Counted from the first letter of the stretch, positions 55,201 to 62,197 are shown. The stretch is DNA of 64,000 bases from Bathymodiolus brooksi (GCA_963680875.1 OY804578.1:97741689-97805688), one strand, 5' to 3'. Numbers and translations: made by a program. Notes: a model not told the origin generated them from the sequence alone.

Positions 55201-56024
55201 AGAAATGCATGATCCTACCCCATTTACACCTGCATGTAGAATTTTCCTTCAGACCTTTTCAACATTTTCCCTTCATGGGATGATATCACATATATATATA
55301 GGGACATTAGAAGGATGGTTAAATATGGGAACCAGTAATCTTATAATCACACTGTTATAACCATACCTTAAATCATGAAAAAAATAACAAATACAAACAA
55401 GAAACAACTACAGGACTCTCATCAAGGTATTTATAAAAATAAATTGAAAGTTTAAAATAATTAAAAATGTGCATTAGTAAAAATGAAACAAGGGGCCATC
55501 ATGGTTGTGATCATATGGTGGTTGGATTTATAACTACCTATGCAATCAGTGCCTACCACCACTAACGTTGTGAGTTCGAATCCCACTCAGGCATGGTGTA
55601 CTCGATACAACATTATGTGATGATAAAGTTTGTCAGTGATTTGCAGCAGGTCAGTGGTTTTCTCCGGGTACTCTGGTTTCCTCCACCAATAAAACTGACC
55701 GCCACAATATGACAGAGATATTGTTGAAACTGTCGTTAAACACCATAACCCTAACCCTAACCCTTAAAAATGTGCATTAGTTAAAATGAAACAAATTTGG
55801 AGCATGATATGTGAAATATGATAGTAGAAAAAAAAAAAAAACTTTATAATTAAAGGATGGCATTAGATATGGATGGTACATGTACTGGGGAACATGGTAT
55901 TGGACAGGGTAAAAGAGAGCTACTAGTAAAGGAAATTGGAGAGACAGGAATACAGGTGATGAGACAGATCAAAGATACACTTGACCCAAAGGGCATCATG
56001 AATCCAACAAAAGTTTTCTACTAA
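34162..56024 (+). CDS. LDHD: Mitochondrial D-lactate dehydrogenase (FAD-linked), 12 exon positions, whole gene
   Basis: Join: 34162-34248, 39360-39484, 40688-40829, 42856-42997, 43945-44104, 47351-47456, 48758-48851, 49982-50110, 51570-51697, 52620-52710, then 53977-54088 (11a) or 54107-54221 (11b), then 55856-56024. All junctions are GT-AG and phases agree throughout, giving 494 aa (11a) or 495 aa (11b), close to the vertebrate enzyme. The N-terminus is basic and hydroxylated without acidic residues, like a mitochondrial presequence. A PCMH-type FAD-binding domain follows (about residues 70-250), with [11 protein letters not shown] and [19 protein letters not shown]. The C-terminal FAD-oxidase domain carries [10 protein letters not shown] and TCTGEHGIG, the metal and substrate motifs of the D-lactate/D-2-hydroxyglutarate dehydrogenase family. 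Family role: oxidises D-lactate to pyruvate in mitochondria, downstream of methylglyoxal detoxification. The related D2HGDH and the yeast DLD enzymes are the alternatives; residue pattern fits LDHD best. Confidence 0.95.
34699..35818. mobile_element. Foldback element FB9 copy 1, 1,120 bp, perfect 9-bp TSD (LDHD intron 1)
   Basis: Ends TAGTCCGAGATTCCTCTGCC and its complement. ATTACCACA flanks both sides (34690-34698 and 35819-35827). Arms of ~300 bp are inverted and share aacgtggaaatgtgccgacc and 'ataaccatcttaccctcaga'. The centre has a RecQ-like exon remnant on the minus strand. TSD length fits Mutator-like or FB-type foldback elements. Confidence 0.9.
35221..35392 (-). pseudogene. RecQ-like helicase first-exon remnant in FB9 copy 1
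   Basis: On the minus strand an ATG at 35392 opens [35 protein letters not shown] follows in another frame, then after a 2-nt frame change comes [15 protein letters not shown], a complete RecQ/DEAD-type Walker A. A donor-like AAG|gtacta follows. Upstream ATG, Walker A in the expected place and a donor suggest a captured first exon, now frameshifted. Confidence 0.6.
36873..37837. mobile_element. Foldback element FB9 copy 2, 965 bp, perfect 9-bp TSD (LDHD intron 1)
   Basis: Same family as 34699-35818: begins TAGTCCGAGATTCCTCTGCC and ends with its complement. ATACTAATG flanks both sides (36864-36872, 37838-37846). Inverted arms share aaaatgattggtgaagc and 'gtaagatggttatgaatga'. The sequence near the termini (gttcgacttgctggagccgt) differs from copy 1. 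Confidence 0.9.
37250..37416 (-). pseudogene. RecQ-like helicase first-exon remnant in FB9 copy 2
   Basis: Minus-strand ATG at 37416 opens [20 protein letters not shown], continues [14 protein letters not shown] in the same frame, then an internal deletion of about 11 nt relative to copy 1 puts [15 protein letters not shown] out of frame. The lesion is different from that in copy 1. Confidence 0.6.
38337..38575 (+). mobile_element. tRNA-derived SINE, family A (LDHD intron 1)
   Basis: Starts ggggccgtcgtggac and ends ttgttgaaagtggtgttaaa plus a 'ctaatctaatctaatc' tail. The A-box part is damaged; the B box (gtgagttcaaatacc) is diverged. Confidence 0.8.
39287..39330 (+). pseudogene. Decayed partial copy of LDHD exon 2
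   Basis: After its own ttttcag it reads gctgtttaag...gtaccaaataa, against gctgttgaag...gtaccagataa at the start of real exon 2, with one indel between. A donor-like ctc|gtgagt follows. The third codon is TAA, so inclusion would truncate the protein. Confidence 0.5.
39360..39484 (+). CDS. LDHD: LDHD exon 2
   Basis: Residues 30-70 plus two bases of codon 71. It includes [18 protein letters not shown], matching the family's conserved start of the FAD domain ('REQHGxDES'). Acceptor attttcag, donor AG before gtcaat, phase 0 in and phase 2 out. A SINE begins only about 15 bp beyond the donor. A decayed copy of its 5' end lies about 70 bp upstream (39287-39330). Confidence 0.93.
39499..39763 (-). 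mobile_element. tRNA-derived SINE, family B (LDHD intron 2)
   Basis: Minus-strand copy with gtgttttaatgccactttca, atcatggcaaccagttttag and the complement of the A box (aactcattgagccacccggg). It begins within ~15 bp of the exon 2 donor. Confidence 0.85.
39944..40332 (-). mobile_element. tRNA-derived SINE, family C, full-length (LDHD intron 2)
   Basis: Minus-strand copy from gtgagtgagtggttgtcatt through 'acatgtcgctccacttagac' and 'tgggctccaatctacgattt' (B-box complement). A short internal duplication (gttatattttgatga) is present. Confidence 0.7.
40688..40829 (+). CDS. LDHD: LDHD exon 3 (FAD-binding glycine loop)
   Basis: Residues 71-118. Reads [20 protein letters not shown] and then [19 protein letters not shown]. 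The [11 protein letters not shown] stretch is the FAD pyrophosphate loop of PCMH-type flavoenzymes. Acceptor tttttag, donor AAG before gtatgt, phase 2 to 0. Confidence 0.96.
40918..41272 (+). mobile_element. tRNA-derived SINE, family C (LDHD intron 3)
   Basis: Head 'gaggtgtaatggttagctt' with A-box-like TGGTTAG, B box 'ggttccatcc', body 'aatgtgtcagagtgaagcga', and 3' domain ending 'gcattaagcaacaatcaatc'. Confidence 0.75.
41435..41665 (-). mobile_element. tRNA-derived SINE, family A, degenerate (LDHD intron 3)
   Basis: Recognised by 'aatctgtcacaagtcactta', 'ttgtataatgttgtatctgg' and 'cacaactttagtggtgata'. The 3' domain is largely missing. Confidence 0.65.
41695..42853. repeat. 25-bp minisatellite with 346-bp higher-order repeat, ending at exon 4 acceptor
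   Basis: Unit gttttatgtttatcagttag plus 'tttct' (25 bp), about 46 units. Variant phrases recur 346 bp apart: gtttgttgtctatccattaa at 42206 and 42552, and again at 42426 and 42772. The last unit merges into tctgttttcag, the acceptor of LDHD exon 4. Confidence 0.95.
42856..42997 (+). CDS. LDHD: LDHD exon 4
   Basis: Residues 119-165 plus one base. Reads [20 protein letters not shown] and [19 protein letters not shown], the continuation of the FAD-binding domain. The acceptor tctgttttcag is contributed by the last unit of the intronic 25-bp minisatellite. Phase 0 to 1, donor G before gtaatt. Confidence 0.96.
43093..43352 (-). mobile_element. tRNA-derived SINE, family A (LDHD intron 4)
   Basis: Minus-strand copy preceded by a G run at 43076-43088. 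3' domain gtgtttaatgccactttcaa; 5' end complement 'catacgatcatgtcc...ggcccc'. Confidence 0.8.
43675..43800 (+). mobile_element. SINE family A, 5'-truncated (LDHD intron 4)
   Basis: Starts within 'gtcagtgacttgctacaggt' and ends 'gtggtgttaaacaccataaa'. It is joined to an exon-5-like fragment, and the whole joined block recurs inverted at 47553-47735. Confidence 0.85.
43821..43866 (+). pseudogene. Decayed partial copy of LDHD exon 5
   Basis: After tatttttag it reads atcctggaccagat...cact.t.tggtat against atcctggagcagat...cact.t.tggtat in exon 5; about 27 of the first 35 bases agree by eye. In the same phase it would read [16 protein letters not shown] then stop. A donor-like at|gtaaag follows. 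Confidence 0.6.
43945..44104 (+). CDS. LDHD: LDHD exon 5
   Basis: Residues 166-218 plus two bases. Reads [20 protein letters not shown] and [20 protein letters not shown], the most conserved FAD-contact block of the family. Acceptor tttatag; donor ACTAA before gtaggt, phase 1 to 2. A stop codon TAG lies just across the donor, so failed splicing truncates the protein. A short decayed copy of its first ~35 bp lies 124 bp upstream. Confidence 0.95.
44619..44776. mobile_element. Small MITE, ~158 bp (LDHD intron 5)
   Basis: gcagtctgcgccaaaaa at the left is inverted at the right (tttttggcacagactgc). An internal 'ggctagt' motif is repeated in both orientations. Confidence 0.55.
44845..44937. repeat. 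Imperfect palindrome related to the hairpin at 53.2 kb (LDHD intron 5)
   Basis: aaataaatcatggaagcc is inverted 60 bp on as ggcttccatgatttattt. The same arm sequence ends the hairpin MITE at 53206-53366. Confidence 0.55.
45216..45290 (+). mobile_element. SINE 3' end fragment (LDHD intron 5)
   Basis: 'tgaactagttctcatcc...gaaatactgctcgctggacg' and a 'caatcaatcattcaatc' tail, matching the 3' end of family C. 45291-47350 otherwise has AT-rich intron sequence; 46318-46400 carries a (ttta)n tract followed by 'ttataaagcgcc...taagcgctgtac'. Confidence 0.55.
47351..47456 (+). CDS. LDHD: LDHD exon 6
   Basis: Residues 219-254. Reads [20 protein letters not shown], which is near-invariant across D-lactate dehydrogenases, then [15 protein letters not shown]. 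Acceptor gtttcag, donor GCT before gtaagt. Phase 2 to 0. It marks the end of the FAD-binding domain. Confidence 0.96.
47501..47874 (-). mobile_element. Two joined SINE family A copies with exon-5-like insert (LDHD intron 6)
   Basis: 47501-47552 is a SINE 3' end (gggttatgatgtttagcgcc). It is abruptly joined to 47553-47620, the complement of the exon-5-like fragment and its flank, followed by a full minus-strand SINE (47621-47874) whose ending is ccatacgatcacaaccatga. The block 47553-47735 is inverted relative to 43690-43855. Confidence 0.8.
48758..48851 (+). CDS. LDHD: LDHD exon 7
   Basis: Residues 255-285 plus one base. Reads [20 protein letters not shown] and then [11 protein letters not shown], the start of the C-terminal substrate domain. 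Acceptor tatttcag, donor G before gtaggt, phase 0 to 1. A family B SINE starts about 65 bp downstream. Confidence 0.93.
48917..49196 (+). mobile_element. tRNA-derived SINE, family B (LDHD intron 7)
   Basis: Full-length plus copy: head gggcccgggtggctcaatgg (A box), B box gggttcgcaccc, body 'gtactcgactcgcagctgca', 3' domain 'atagctgaaatattgctgaa' and a '(caaat)n' tail. Confidence 0.88.
49355..49480. repeat. (tta)n-headed dispersed repeat (LDHD intron 7)
   Basis: 'ttattattattattatttac' followed by 'ttatagagcacttaatcta...ctaagcactttacattgc'. Same family as 46318-46400 (ttataaagcgcc...taagcgctgtac). Confidence 0.5.
49683..49935 (+). mobile_element. tRNA-derived SINE, family A (LDHD intron 7)
   Basis: Full-length plus copy: ggagccgtcgtggccgtgat, A box 'tatggtagttgg', B box 'gtgagttcgaatctc', 3' domain 'ttgttgaaagtggcgttaaa' and a 'caaacaaacaaa' tail. 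It ends about 50 bp before exon 8. Confidence 0.88.
49982..50110 (+). CDS. LDHD: LDHD exon 8
   Basis: Residues 286-328 plus one base. Begins [16 protein letters not shown], completing the family's ARIEFLDE motif across the exon 7/8 junction, and continues [18 protein letters not shown]. Acceptor catttcag, donor G before gtatgt, phase 1 to 1. Confidence 0.95.
50846..50955. repeat. Three ~37-bp tandem units (LDHD intron 8)
   Basis: Repeats of accacagggcatagtaaaac plus 'atagacttaggctacc'. Local duplication with no sign of function. The rest of intron 8 (50111-51569) shows no gene or recognisable element. Confidence 0.8.
51570..51697 (+). CDS. LDHD: LDHD exon 9
   Basis: Residues 329-371. Reads [20 protein letters not shown] and then [14 protein letters not shown], the WKARH substrate-domain block of the family. 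Acceptor atattttag, donor AAG before gtacac, phase 1 to 0. Confidence 0.95.
52062..52168. repeat. Two ~55-bp tandem units (LDHD intron 9)
   Basis: acaaatacatctcacctgac plus 'ttggcatgtgtacaaaattgtggcggg', duplicated with a few changes. Confidence 0.8.
52390..52570. repeat. Dispersed repeat, inverted relative of the satellite flank (LDHD intron 9)
   Basis: Complement of 4990-5190: shares gcaggctggggctgtttcac (satellite-like start), 'acccattttagggtg', 'ctcattgttgaagaccc' and 'aatgttggatagtctc'. It ends in a single monomer-like segment with no array. Confidence 0.8.
52620..52710 (+). CDS. LDHD: LDHD exon 10
   Basis: Residues 372-401 plus one base. Reads [20 protein letters not shown] then [10 protein letters not shown]; '[12 protein letters not shown]' is a family signature. 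Acceptor aatttcag, donor G before gtgagt, phase 0 to 1. It can splice to either exon 11a or 11b. Confidence 0.95.
52905..53080 (+). mobile_element. SINE family C 3' part (LDHD intron 10)
   Basis: Recognised by 'gattgttgcttcagtgagct', an expanded (at)n, 'acagacatcatcatcatct', and the 3' domain 'gatatagctgaagatttgct'. Confidence 0.6.
53206..53366. mobile_element. Hairpin MITE, ~160 bp (LDHD intron 10)
   Basis: Near-perfect palindrome: gaaataattcatggaagcca at the left end is inverted at the right end, and 'tatgtatatattgtttttac' and 'cacgggtaagcctttttgtc'-type inner arms also pair. It lies 610 bp upstream of the alternative exon pair. Confidence 0.8.
53977..54088 (+). CDS. LDHD: LDHD exon 11a (alternative, mutually exclusive with 11b)
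   Basis: 112 nt, residues 402-438 plus two bases. Reads [20 protein letters not shown] and then [17 protein letters not shown]. It holds the two histidines of the family's metal site ([10 protein letters not shown]). Acceptor tttccacag, donor ATT before gtaagt, phase 1 to 2. After the second His it departs from the usual hydrophobic-Asn/Asp-Pro pattern (FFPVDHDN). Reading through its donor gives a stop within two codons. Confidence 0.9.
54089..54106 (+). other. 18-nt spacer between alternative exons 11a and 11b
   Basis: The spacer is gtaagttttattttgtag: a consensus donor for 11a fused directly to the pyrimidine tract and AG acceptor for 11b. Metazoan spliceosomes cannot remove an 18-nt intron, because donor and branch point would be too close. 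This enforces mutually exclusive use. If it is retained, translation meets TAA at once. Confidence 0.85.
54107..54221 (+). CDS. LDHD: LDHD exon 11b (alternative, mutually exclusive with 11a)
   Basis: 115 nt, one codon longer than 11a, with the same phases (1 to 2). Reads [20 protein letters not shown] and then [17 protein letters not shown]. By hand alignment 17 of about 38 residues match 11a. All of [10 protein letters not shown] is retained, and ILFLADP looks more like vertebrate LDHD than 11a does. Acceptor ttttattttgtag and donor GA before gtaagt are both strong. Its pyrimidine tract is inside the 18-nt spacer, and its branch point must lie in or near exon 11a. Confidence 0.9.
54734..55009. 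mobile_element. hAT-like MITE, ~276 bp (LDHD intron 11)
   Basis: Ends CAGGGCCGGATTTATG and CTAAATCCAGCCCTG. CAGGG(C/T) termini are typical of hAT-derived MITEs. An 8-bp target duplication is not clear. A possibly related decayed fragment is at 63323-63540. Confidence 0.6.
55492..55767 (+). mobile_element. tRNA-derived SINE, family A, telomere-like tail (LDHD intron 11)
   Basis: Full-length plus copy ending ccataaccctaaccctaacc, so the 3' tail is a TAACCC repeat. It lies 90 bp before exon 12. The B box is 'gtgagttcgaatccc'. Confidence 0.88.
55856..56024 (+). CDS. LDHD: LDHD exon 12 (C-terminus and stop)
   Basis: Completes residue 439 and encodes the rest to TAA at 56022-56024. Reads [20 protein letters not shown] and ends [25 protein letters not shown] supplies the conserved acidic metal ligand of the family, and [12 protein letters not shown] is the standard C-terminus. 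The acceptor (ataattaaag) is preceded by a run of A, not by pyrimidines, so it is a weak 3' splice site by composition. Confidence 0.96.
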
Positions 56025-56628
56025 AGGGTCAAACACTTTAACATCAAGGATTTGTGTATACAGTATGTGTCGGCAATTTAAAGTTTTCTAAATAATCAGA
56101 GCTATTTAATTGTCTTACATTTTTGTATATGATTTGCATTTGTAATTATAATTTTTAATTTGTTTTTTAAGCCTAATCAAGAAAATCGTAGTCTTGTGAT
56201 ACTTGACCCATAGGGGTTATAACACTGAATTATGTGAAAAGCATTTTTTTTTTTGTGATTTGATTTTGGTAATCAGAATGCATAATTAGTTTACAAAGTA
56301 CATTTAAAAAGTTGGCACTTCAAAATTCATGACACCTTATGGACATGAATTTCGAGTGAGTGAATGATCTGTTGTTTAATGCTCTCTTGAATGAAAATGA
56401 AAAAAACATTATTAAGAACAAAATTAGGATTTCTGCATATTTTTTTTTATTTTTTTTTATGTTTCCTGAATCAATAGTTGGATAGTTTATGATGATGCAA
56501 TGTAACCACCATCTTGGGTTGTAAATGGCTGATTTATATAAAAGTACTTTTAATGATCAAAATTATTTTTTTCATCATTGTTTGTGACTTTTTTTTTTAA
56601 AAAAAAAATCATTTTTTTTTCTTTCTTC

Positions 56629-56634
56629 AATAAA
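56629..56634 (+). other. LDHD: Candidate LDHD polyadenylation signal
   Basis: AATAAA about 600 bp after the LDHD stop, within an AT-rich 3' stretch with no ORF. Later AATAAA motifs occur near 57.18 and 57.31 kb, so the 3'UTR end is uncertain. Confidence 0.45.
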
Positions 56635-56639
56635 ATGTA

Positions 56640-59335
56640 TATAATTTTTTGTTATAATTGATAATGGTATATTTATACAGATAGAAAAATGTGGATTTTA
56701 ATCTTCTTCTTTTTTTTTTGCTGCAAAAATTTAAGAGACATTTATTTTTTTGGCATAAAAGCAATGAAATCACATTATATGGTACCAGTATACAGTAAGC
56801 TCCCTAAATTTTGATCTCACTAAAGACTACTAATGCAGTAGGGGGTGACCTTATATAGGTGTGGTCACATGGTGCAATGTTCAAACAATCGTGGTGCATC
56901 TGTGACACAAGTAATTCGAATGGTCATCAGTCTGACTTTCCATTCGATTTTGGATTTCTCAGACTCTTCTTACAATATGATTCCCCTCAGACTGTTGGAT
57001 GGAAATAAGATGCCAACCATCAATTTTGAAACCGTTTTGCATCAACTCTCAATATTTGTCTTTTATGTTCATACAATACGATTTTTGTAGAAGGCGCATT
57101 GAAAGGAAAAATCGGATGGAAAATTGTATCGTGTGACTGCACCATAAGAGACAGACTATTGTACATTGATTCGTATTCAGAATGTGAATAAAATTTTGTG
57201 CAATTTTTGTTTGATTTATATATGTAATAATTTGTATTCATTTTTTATATACATAAAATATAGATTTGTGTGTGTGTTTTAAATAAAAAAAATGAAAAGG
57301 TTGTATAAAAATAAAACATGGTGCTAGACAGGCTATAATAATTGTGTCTGTCATCACACAAGAATAGCTTTCTTATTATAATGATATTATCTGCTTCCAA
57401 TTTTCATTATTTTTAAAAGATTGTATAGTTTGTGTTGCTTAACATTATAATATTTACACCATCTATGACTCAATTAATTAAAATTAGATGTTTTTTTAAT
57501 CTGTTTTATTTTTTTGTGATCAAATAAGGTCAGAGGTCACACAATCCAAGCAACCAGCTAACATAATATTTAGCTATAGATCTTTAAGAAAAGATTAGAG
57601 AGCTTCCAAATGTGAATGAAAGTTTATCTTGCCTGGCTAGACATCAAATTTTGATAGGGGATTTATTATTATTATTAATTATTAATGGATTGTCATCGTC
57701 GGTAGCTCATCGCTGATCATGTACTGATACTCTCCACTTACCTCCCTTGGGTCAACTGACAGAGAAATCCTTGTATTCATCAGTTATTTGAAAATATTTT
57801 GAATTGTTTAGACACAATTTTGTTTACAACCAATCAAATTACACCTTTTTAAAAAGAAAGGATTTCCATGCAAATTAAAATAATAACATAATCTGTTCAG
57901 TCAGGTTAATGGGAAAATCTTAGTAATGTTATGGTGTTACAGAACAAATCCAAAACGACCATTTTCATGAGTTGATTCAAGGGTAATATGTGGAGAACAT
58001 AAGAAAACGATCAGCCGTGGATTACTGATGCTGGCTGATTGCCAAGTTATGAAAATTTAAAATGATCGAACTAATTTTAAATGTTTATTAGATTGCTTAT
58101 GACTGATATGATGGATTTAAAATATTTGAATATTTGTTTTTAAATGGAAAAAATTGTAGTATATTAATTAGTCATATTTTATCAGGTTTGAGAGAAATTA
58201 TATTTGTATGTTTTTATTTAAATACTGTCTTTATTTTTATCATGTGAATTTGTTACTTAATGAATTGTGCCATATTGAATTTCACAAGAGTCCTGCTTTA
58301 CAGGATAGCTATTTCTTTTTCAAAAGTAAAATATTTTCTTTTGTACCTGTTTTGATTGAATTATTGTTAGATTATGAAAAAAAAAAATTGCAAATGTGCA
58401 TAAATTGATATGATGGTAGATCATATATACTGACTTATTGCATTTCCAACTTTTTATGGCGATAAAGTTAATTTTTTGTGATAAAGCTCAGTTTGCTTAA
58501 ATACATTTTTGTGTTAGGTTCATCATATGTGATGGTTACTTGTATTTTAGTGTCCACATCTCACGTCAACACTTATGTTATGTGACGTTGACTGATTTTT
58601 CAGACTTTGTGATTATGCTACTAGTATATGATCAGTTTTTGTGAATACCTTAAATTCATGAATTTTCTGAAATATGTTTAAATCTTTAATATTCCGTTCA
58701 TTTCATTTTCAATCTATTTAAATTATATTGGTTTTTTTCCTAAATTTCTAATGGAAATATGACCAAATTATTGGGGTAGAAAACTCTGAATTCTGGAAAT
58801 GTGGTATCATTTTAAATGTTTGACAAAAGATTTTTGAAATAGGCAGGCCTATTATTACTGAAATTCTGAAAAATATACATTTGTATTATGTAACATCTTT
58901 TTTGTTCCAATAAAAATACACTTTAAATTATTGATTGGTCAAAATAATGTTGAAGTATTCCTTTATAAATATCTTTATACTGACTTGTAATTGGAAATAA
59001 TGAAGGTATTTTTATGTGTTTGACTACCTAATGGCCTCGCATGGAAAGCTTATTTTAGGCATTATAATGTAAAATACTATTTACATATTTAATTTTTGTA
59101 ATTAAAAATACATGTATGTATACCTTTTCATGTATGAATTTTGTATTGTTACTTTAAATAAATGAAAAAGAACAAAAAAAACCAACCAAAATGCTCATAT
59201 TAAATGTGGAATGAATTTGTTTTATCTTCAAGATTACTGTAAATTTATTTATATGGGAAGTTTATATATTCATATATTTATAATATTAAAGATATTGAAA
59301 TGCATGTATCATGTTTCATTTTTGGTTTACCAGAC
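56640..59335. other. AT-rich intergenic region downstream of LDHD
   Basis: No gene, RNA or clear mobile element is visible. Open frames here are short and without family resemblance. Part of it may be an extended LDHD 3'UTR. Confidence 0.5.
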
Positions 59336-59339
59336 ACAA

Positions 59340-59570
59340 AAGGTAAGAAGAGTTTGAAGATACCAAAGGGGTAATCAGAATCCAAAAATCGAAGGACAGA
59401 CAACACAATGGCCAAAAGAAAAAGAACAAAGGGACAAACAATGATCTACAAAACATTATACAAAAACCTAAAGATTGAGTAACATGAACCCCACTAAAAA
59501 CCGGGGTGGACTCAGGTGCTCCGGAGGTTTAAGCAGTTCCTGCTCCAATAGTGAGCTATGGTATTTATGT
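59340..59570. repeat. Bivalve-type dispersed repeat
   Basis: Contains 'taccaaaggggtaatcagaa', 'gaaggacagacaacacaatg', 'gagtaacatgaaccccacta' and 'caggtgctccggaggtttaa'. I recognise this wording as a repeat abundant in mussel-type genomes; that is memory, not a search. Confidence 0.55.
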
Positions 59571-59702
59571 TGCATTTGTCATGTCAATCTTCATCTCCAT
59601 ATCTGCTATGCCAAGAGAAACTAAAATTTAGCAGGAATGTTCTCTGGAGAATAGATGGTCCTGTTCCATATTTGAATTGTTAGTGAAGATCTAGAATACA
59701 AG

Positions 59703-60015
59703 ATGGCTGTGTAAGCATGCTTGCCTCCAATGCAGTAGATCGTGGGTTCGAGCACTGGTCAGGTCAAACCAAACACTTTACCACTAAGCATGCAGCAGTA
59801 AGGAGAAGAGCAAAGACTGGTTGACTTGGAATCAGGATAATGTGTCAGAATGGAGTGACATGTCGACCTGCAGACTGCTGCTTCATTGAGCTAGCACTAT
59901 AAAAAATCAAACAAAATGTGTTGGTCTAATACAAAACGGATATAATTATCATCTCATTGAATGTAACTTGTTCTCGCCATGATATAGCTGAAGAATTGCT
60001 CATTTGATATGGAAT
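59703..60015 (+). mobile_element. tRNA-derived SINE, family C, near full-length
   Basis: Head 'gatggctgtgtaagcatgct' with B box 'gtgggttcgagcac', body 'aatgtgtcagaatggagtga', and 3' domain 'gatatagctgaagaattgct'. Confidence 0.75.
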
Positions 60016-60189
60016 TCATGTTGGACACCAGTAAATAAATACAAATAACATAAATAAAACATGAGTTCCCTACAAAACAAATGGGAGTGAAGGTGAATCA
60101 AACATCATTTTTATGCAGAAATCATAGCAGACATCACAACACGCAACAAAAATGTGAAGACATGTAATTTGACAACATGAACAACACGA

Positions 60190-60677
60190 GCCCCACTTAG
60201 ACAAGTAAAAAAAATGGGGGAGCAATCTTTATAGAGGACCTTCCAAGGATGCTTCCTACCAAGTTTCGATTCATTTGGCCAAGCGGTTTCAGAGAAGATT
60301 TTTTAGAAATCAACCAATCAGAAACAAGAATTGCCTGTGGTGGCCATGTTTGTTAACGGATCGGGACGAAATGAGCAATCTTTATAGAGGACATGATATA
60401 GATGCTTCCTACCAAGTTTCGGTTCATTTGGCCATGCGGATTCAGAGGAGAAGATTTTTAAAAATCGACCAATCAGAAAGAAGAACTGCTTATGGTGGCC
60501 ATGTTTGTTAATGGATCGGGACAAAATGAGCAATCTTTAGAGAGGACCTTCCATAGATGCTTCCTACCAAGTTTCACTTCATTTGGCTGAGGGGTTTCAG
60601 AGAAAATTAAAATGTGAAAAGTTAACCGACGACAAGTGATGGCAAAAGCTCACCTTGCCTTTGGCAAGGTGAGCTAA
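60190..60677. repeat. Three ~155-bp tandem units plus hairpin end
   Basis: Units share 'gagcaatctttatagaggac', 'gcttcctaccaagtttc' and 'ggtggccatgtttgtta'. The end is a perfect hairpin, gctcaccttgcc-ttt-ggcaaggtgagc, at 60651-60677. Related to 18070-18905. Confidence 0.75.
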
Positions 60678-61117
60678 AAAGAGATGCATTGGACGCAGCA
60701 TGATACGATCACAAGAACTTCCTACTGCCCTAGATTCACTATGATCAATATTTACTAGAAAATCTTAACTGATCAAGTAAATTCGCTGTAATAGTACCTG
60801 AAGCCCTTGTCACAATAAATTATTAATATAATTTAAAATAATCACATCAACATAGGATTCAAAACATACATTCACTATACCATTCAAATATGTAAAAATA
60901 TGTACTTTTCTGTATTGACTTGAGAGTAAAAAATACATATAAAATAATTCATTTTGGATGTTTTTTAATAAACGACCAGTTTGAAGGGGAAAAACCAATT
61001 TTAAAGGAAACTAACACAACCCATCCATTTAACTCTGAAATACTGTAAATATCATGTATGTATAATATTCAATTGTTTGCTCAAAAAGTAATTTTAACAC
61101 CTTAGGTAAAATGTAAG

Positions 61118-61262
61118 ATAGGTTTTTTGGTGTTTAATACCATTTTCAAAAATATTTCAGTTAGAGTGGTAGTCAGTTTTATTGGTGGATGATACAGGAG
61201 TCAACGGGGGAAAACTTTATCACATCAAGTTGTATCAAGTACACCTCGCCAATGATGGAATA
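61118..61262 (-). mobile_element. SINE family A, truncated
   Basis: gtgtttaataccattttcaa, then 'ttttattggtggatgataca' and 'ttgtatcaagtacacctcgc'. The tRNA-like head is missing. Confidence 0.7.
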
Positions 61263-61264
61263 AA

Positions 61265-61442
61265 ACCTTCCCAAGCAGTTACCTCTATTAAGCAGTCACC
61301 TGTATTAAAAGGTCACCTTTTTCTTGTCCTGTCATAGAAAATTTCATATGAATTGAACCTCTTTTAAGAGGGCACCTGTCTTAAAAGACCACTTTTTCTT
61401 TGTCCCAAAGGTCGTGACCTCTTAATATAGGTTTGACTGTAG
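61265..61442. repeat. Decayed 'aggtttgactgta' TIR element fragment
   Basis: Repeats 'agcagtcacctgtattaaa' and 'agagggcacctgtcttaaa' and ends 'ataggtttgactgtag', the same terminal motif as the element at 1100-1773. Confidence 0.5.
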
Positions 61443-61795
61443 ATGTGAATTCTCCACTACCACAGATTAAGGCAATGACGGTCCTCTAAAACAGTAACAA
61501 TAAAAACTTCTCTGAAGATATCGGATATGTTGAAAAGACTGTGCAGGGAATATGTCTTACACATTGAATACACAATACATTTTTGGCATAGTCACAAATA
61601 TTTATATAGTAGTTGATTAAACAATTTTTGAATCTTAATTAAATTTTTAGATTTCATACAAAAAACATTAGCAGATTTTTTAACAATTTTTTTTTTAACA
61701 TAATAAGTACATGTATTAACAAATAATTTGGCAAAATTTATAACAATAATACAAACAAACAAACAATAAATGAATTGGTATATCATATCATATTA

Positions 61796-61940
61796 TTCAA
61801 CAATATTTCAGTTATATCGTAGCCGTCAAAATTTATTGTGGACAAATTGAAGTACCCTTGAATATAACAGACATGCTGTAAGTAACAAACAAATCTATTA
61901 CATAGGGTTGTATCAAATACACCTCAGGCAGTACCCCTGT
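61796..61940 (-). mobile_element. SINE family A fragment
   Basis: 'caacaatatttcagttatatcg', 'gctgtaagtaacaaacaaat' and 'ttgtatcaaatacacctcag'. Degenerate. A short tandem (ccgcagcaatgatatatat) follows at 61996-62050. Confidence 0.55.
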
Positions 61941-62197
61941 TAATCATTGTCATCTACAAACCTTAGTAATAATAGACCGTTAAGAGGTACGATTCCGCAG
62001 CAATGATATATATATTCCACAGCAATGATATATATTCCGCAGCAATAATATATAGATATACATTATACTCCCATACAGTTGCAGTCCTAAAAAACAACTG
62101 TAAAAATTAATTACTACATATGTCTGACTCAACTCAAAAATTTATTTCAGAATTCAAAATCTGTAATTGGTACTCTACTGAGGATGACTTCATATCA

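Noticed and set aside
56845..58408. Open frames downstream of LDHD (56845-57090, 58208-58408)
   Set aside because: Short, AT-driven, without motifs or splice-site support.
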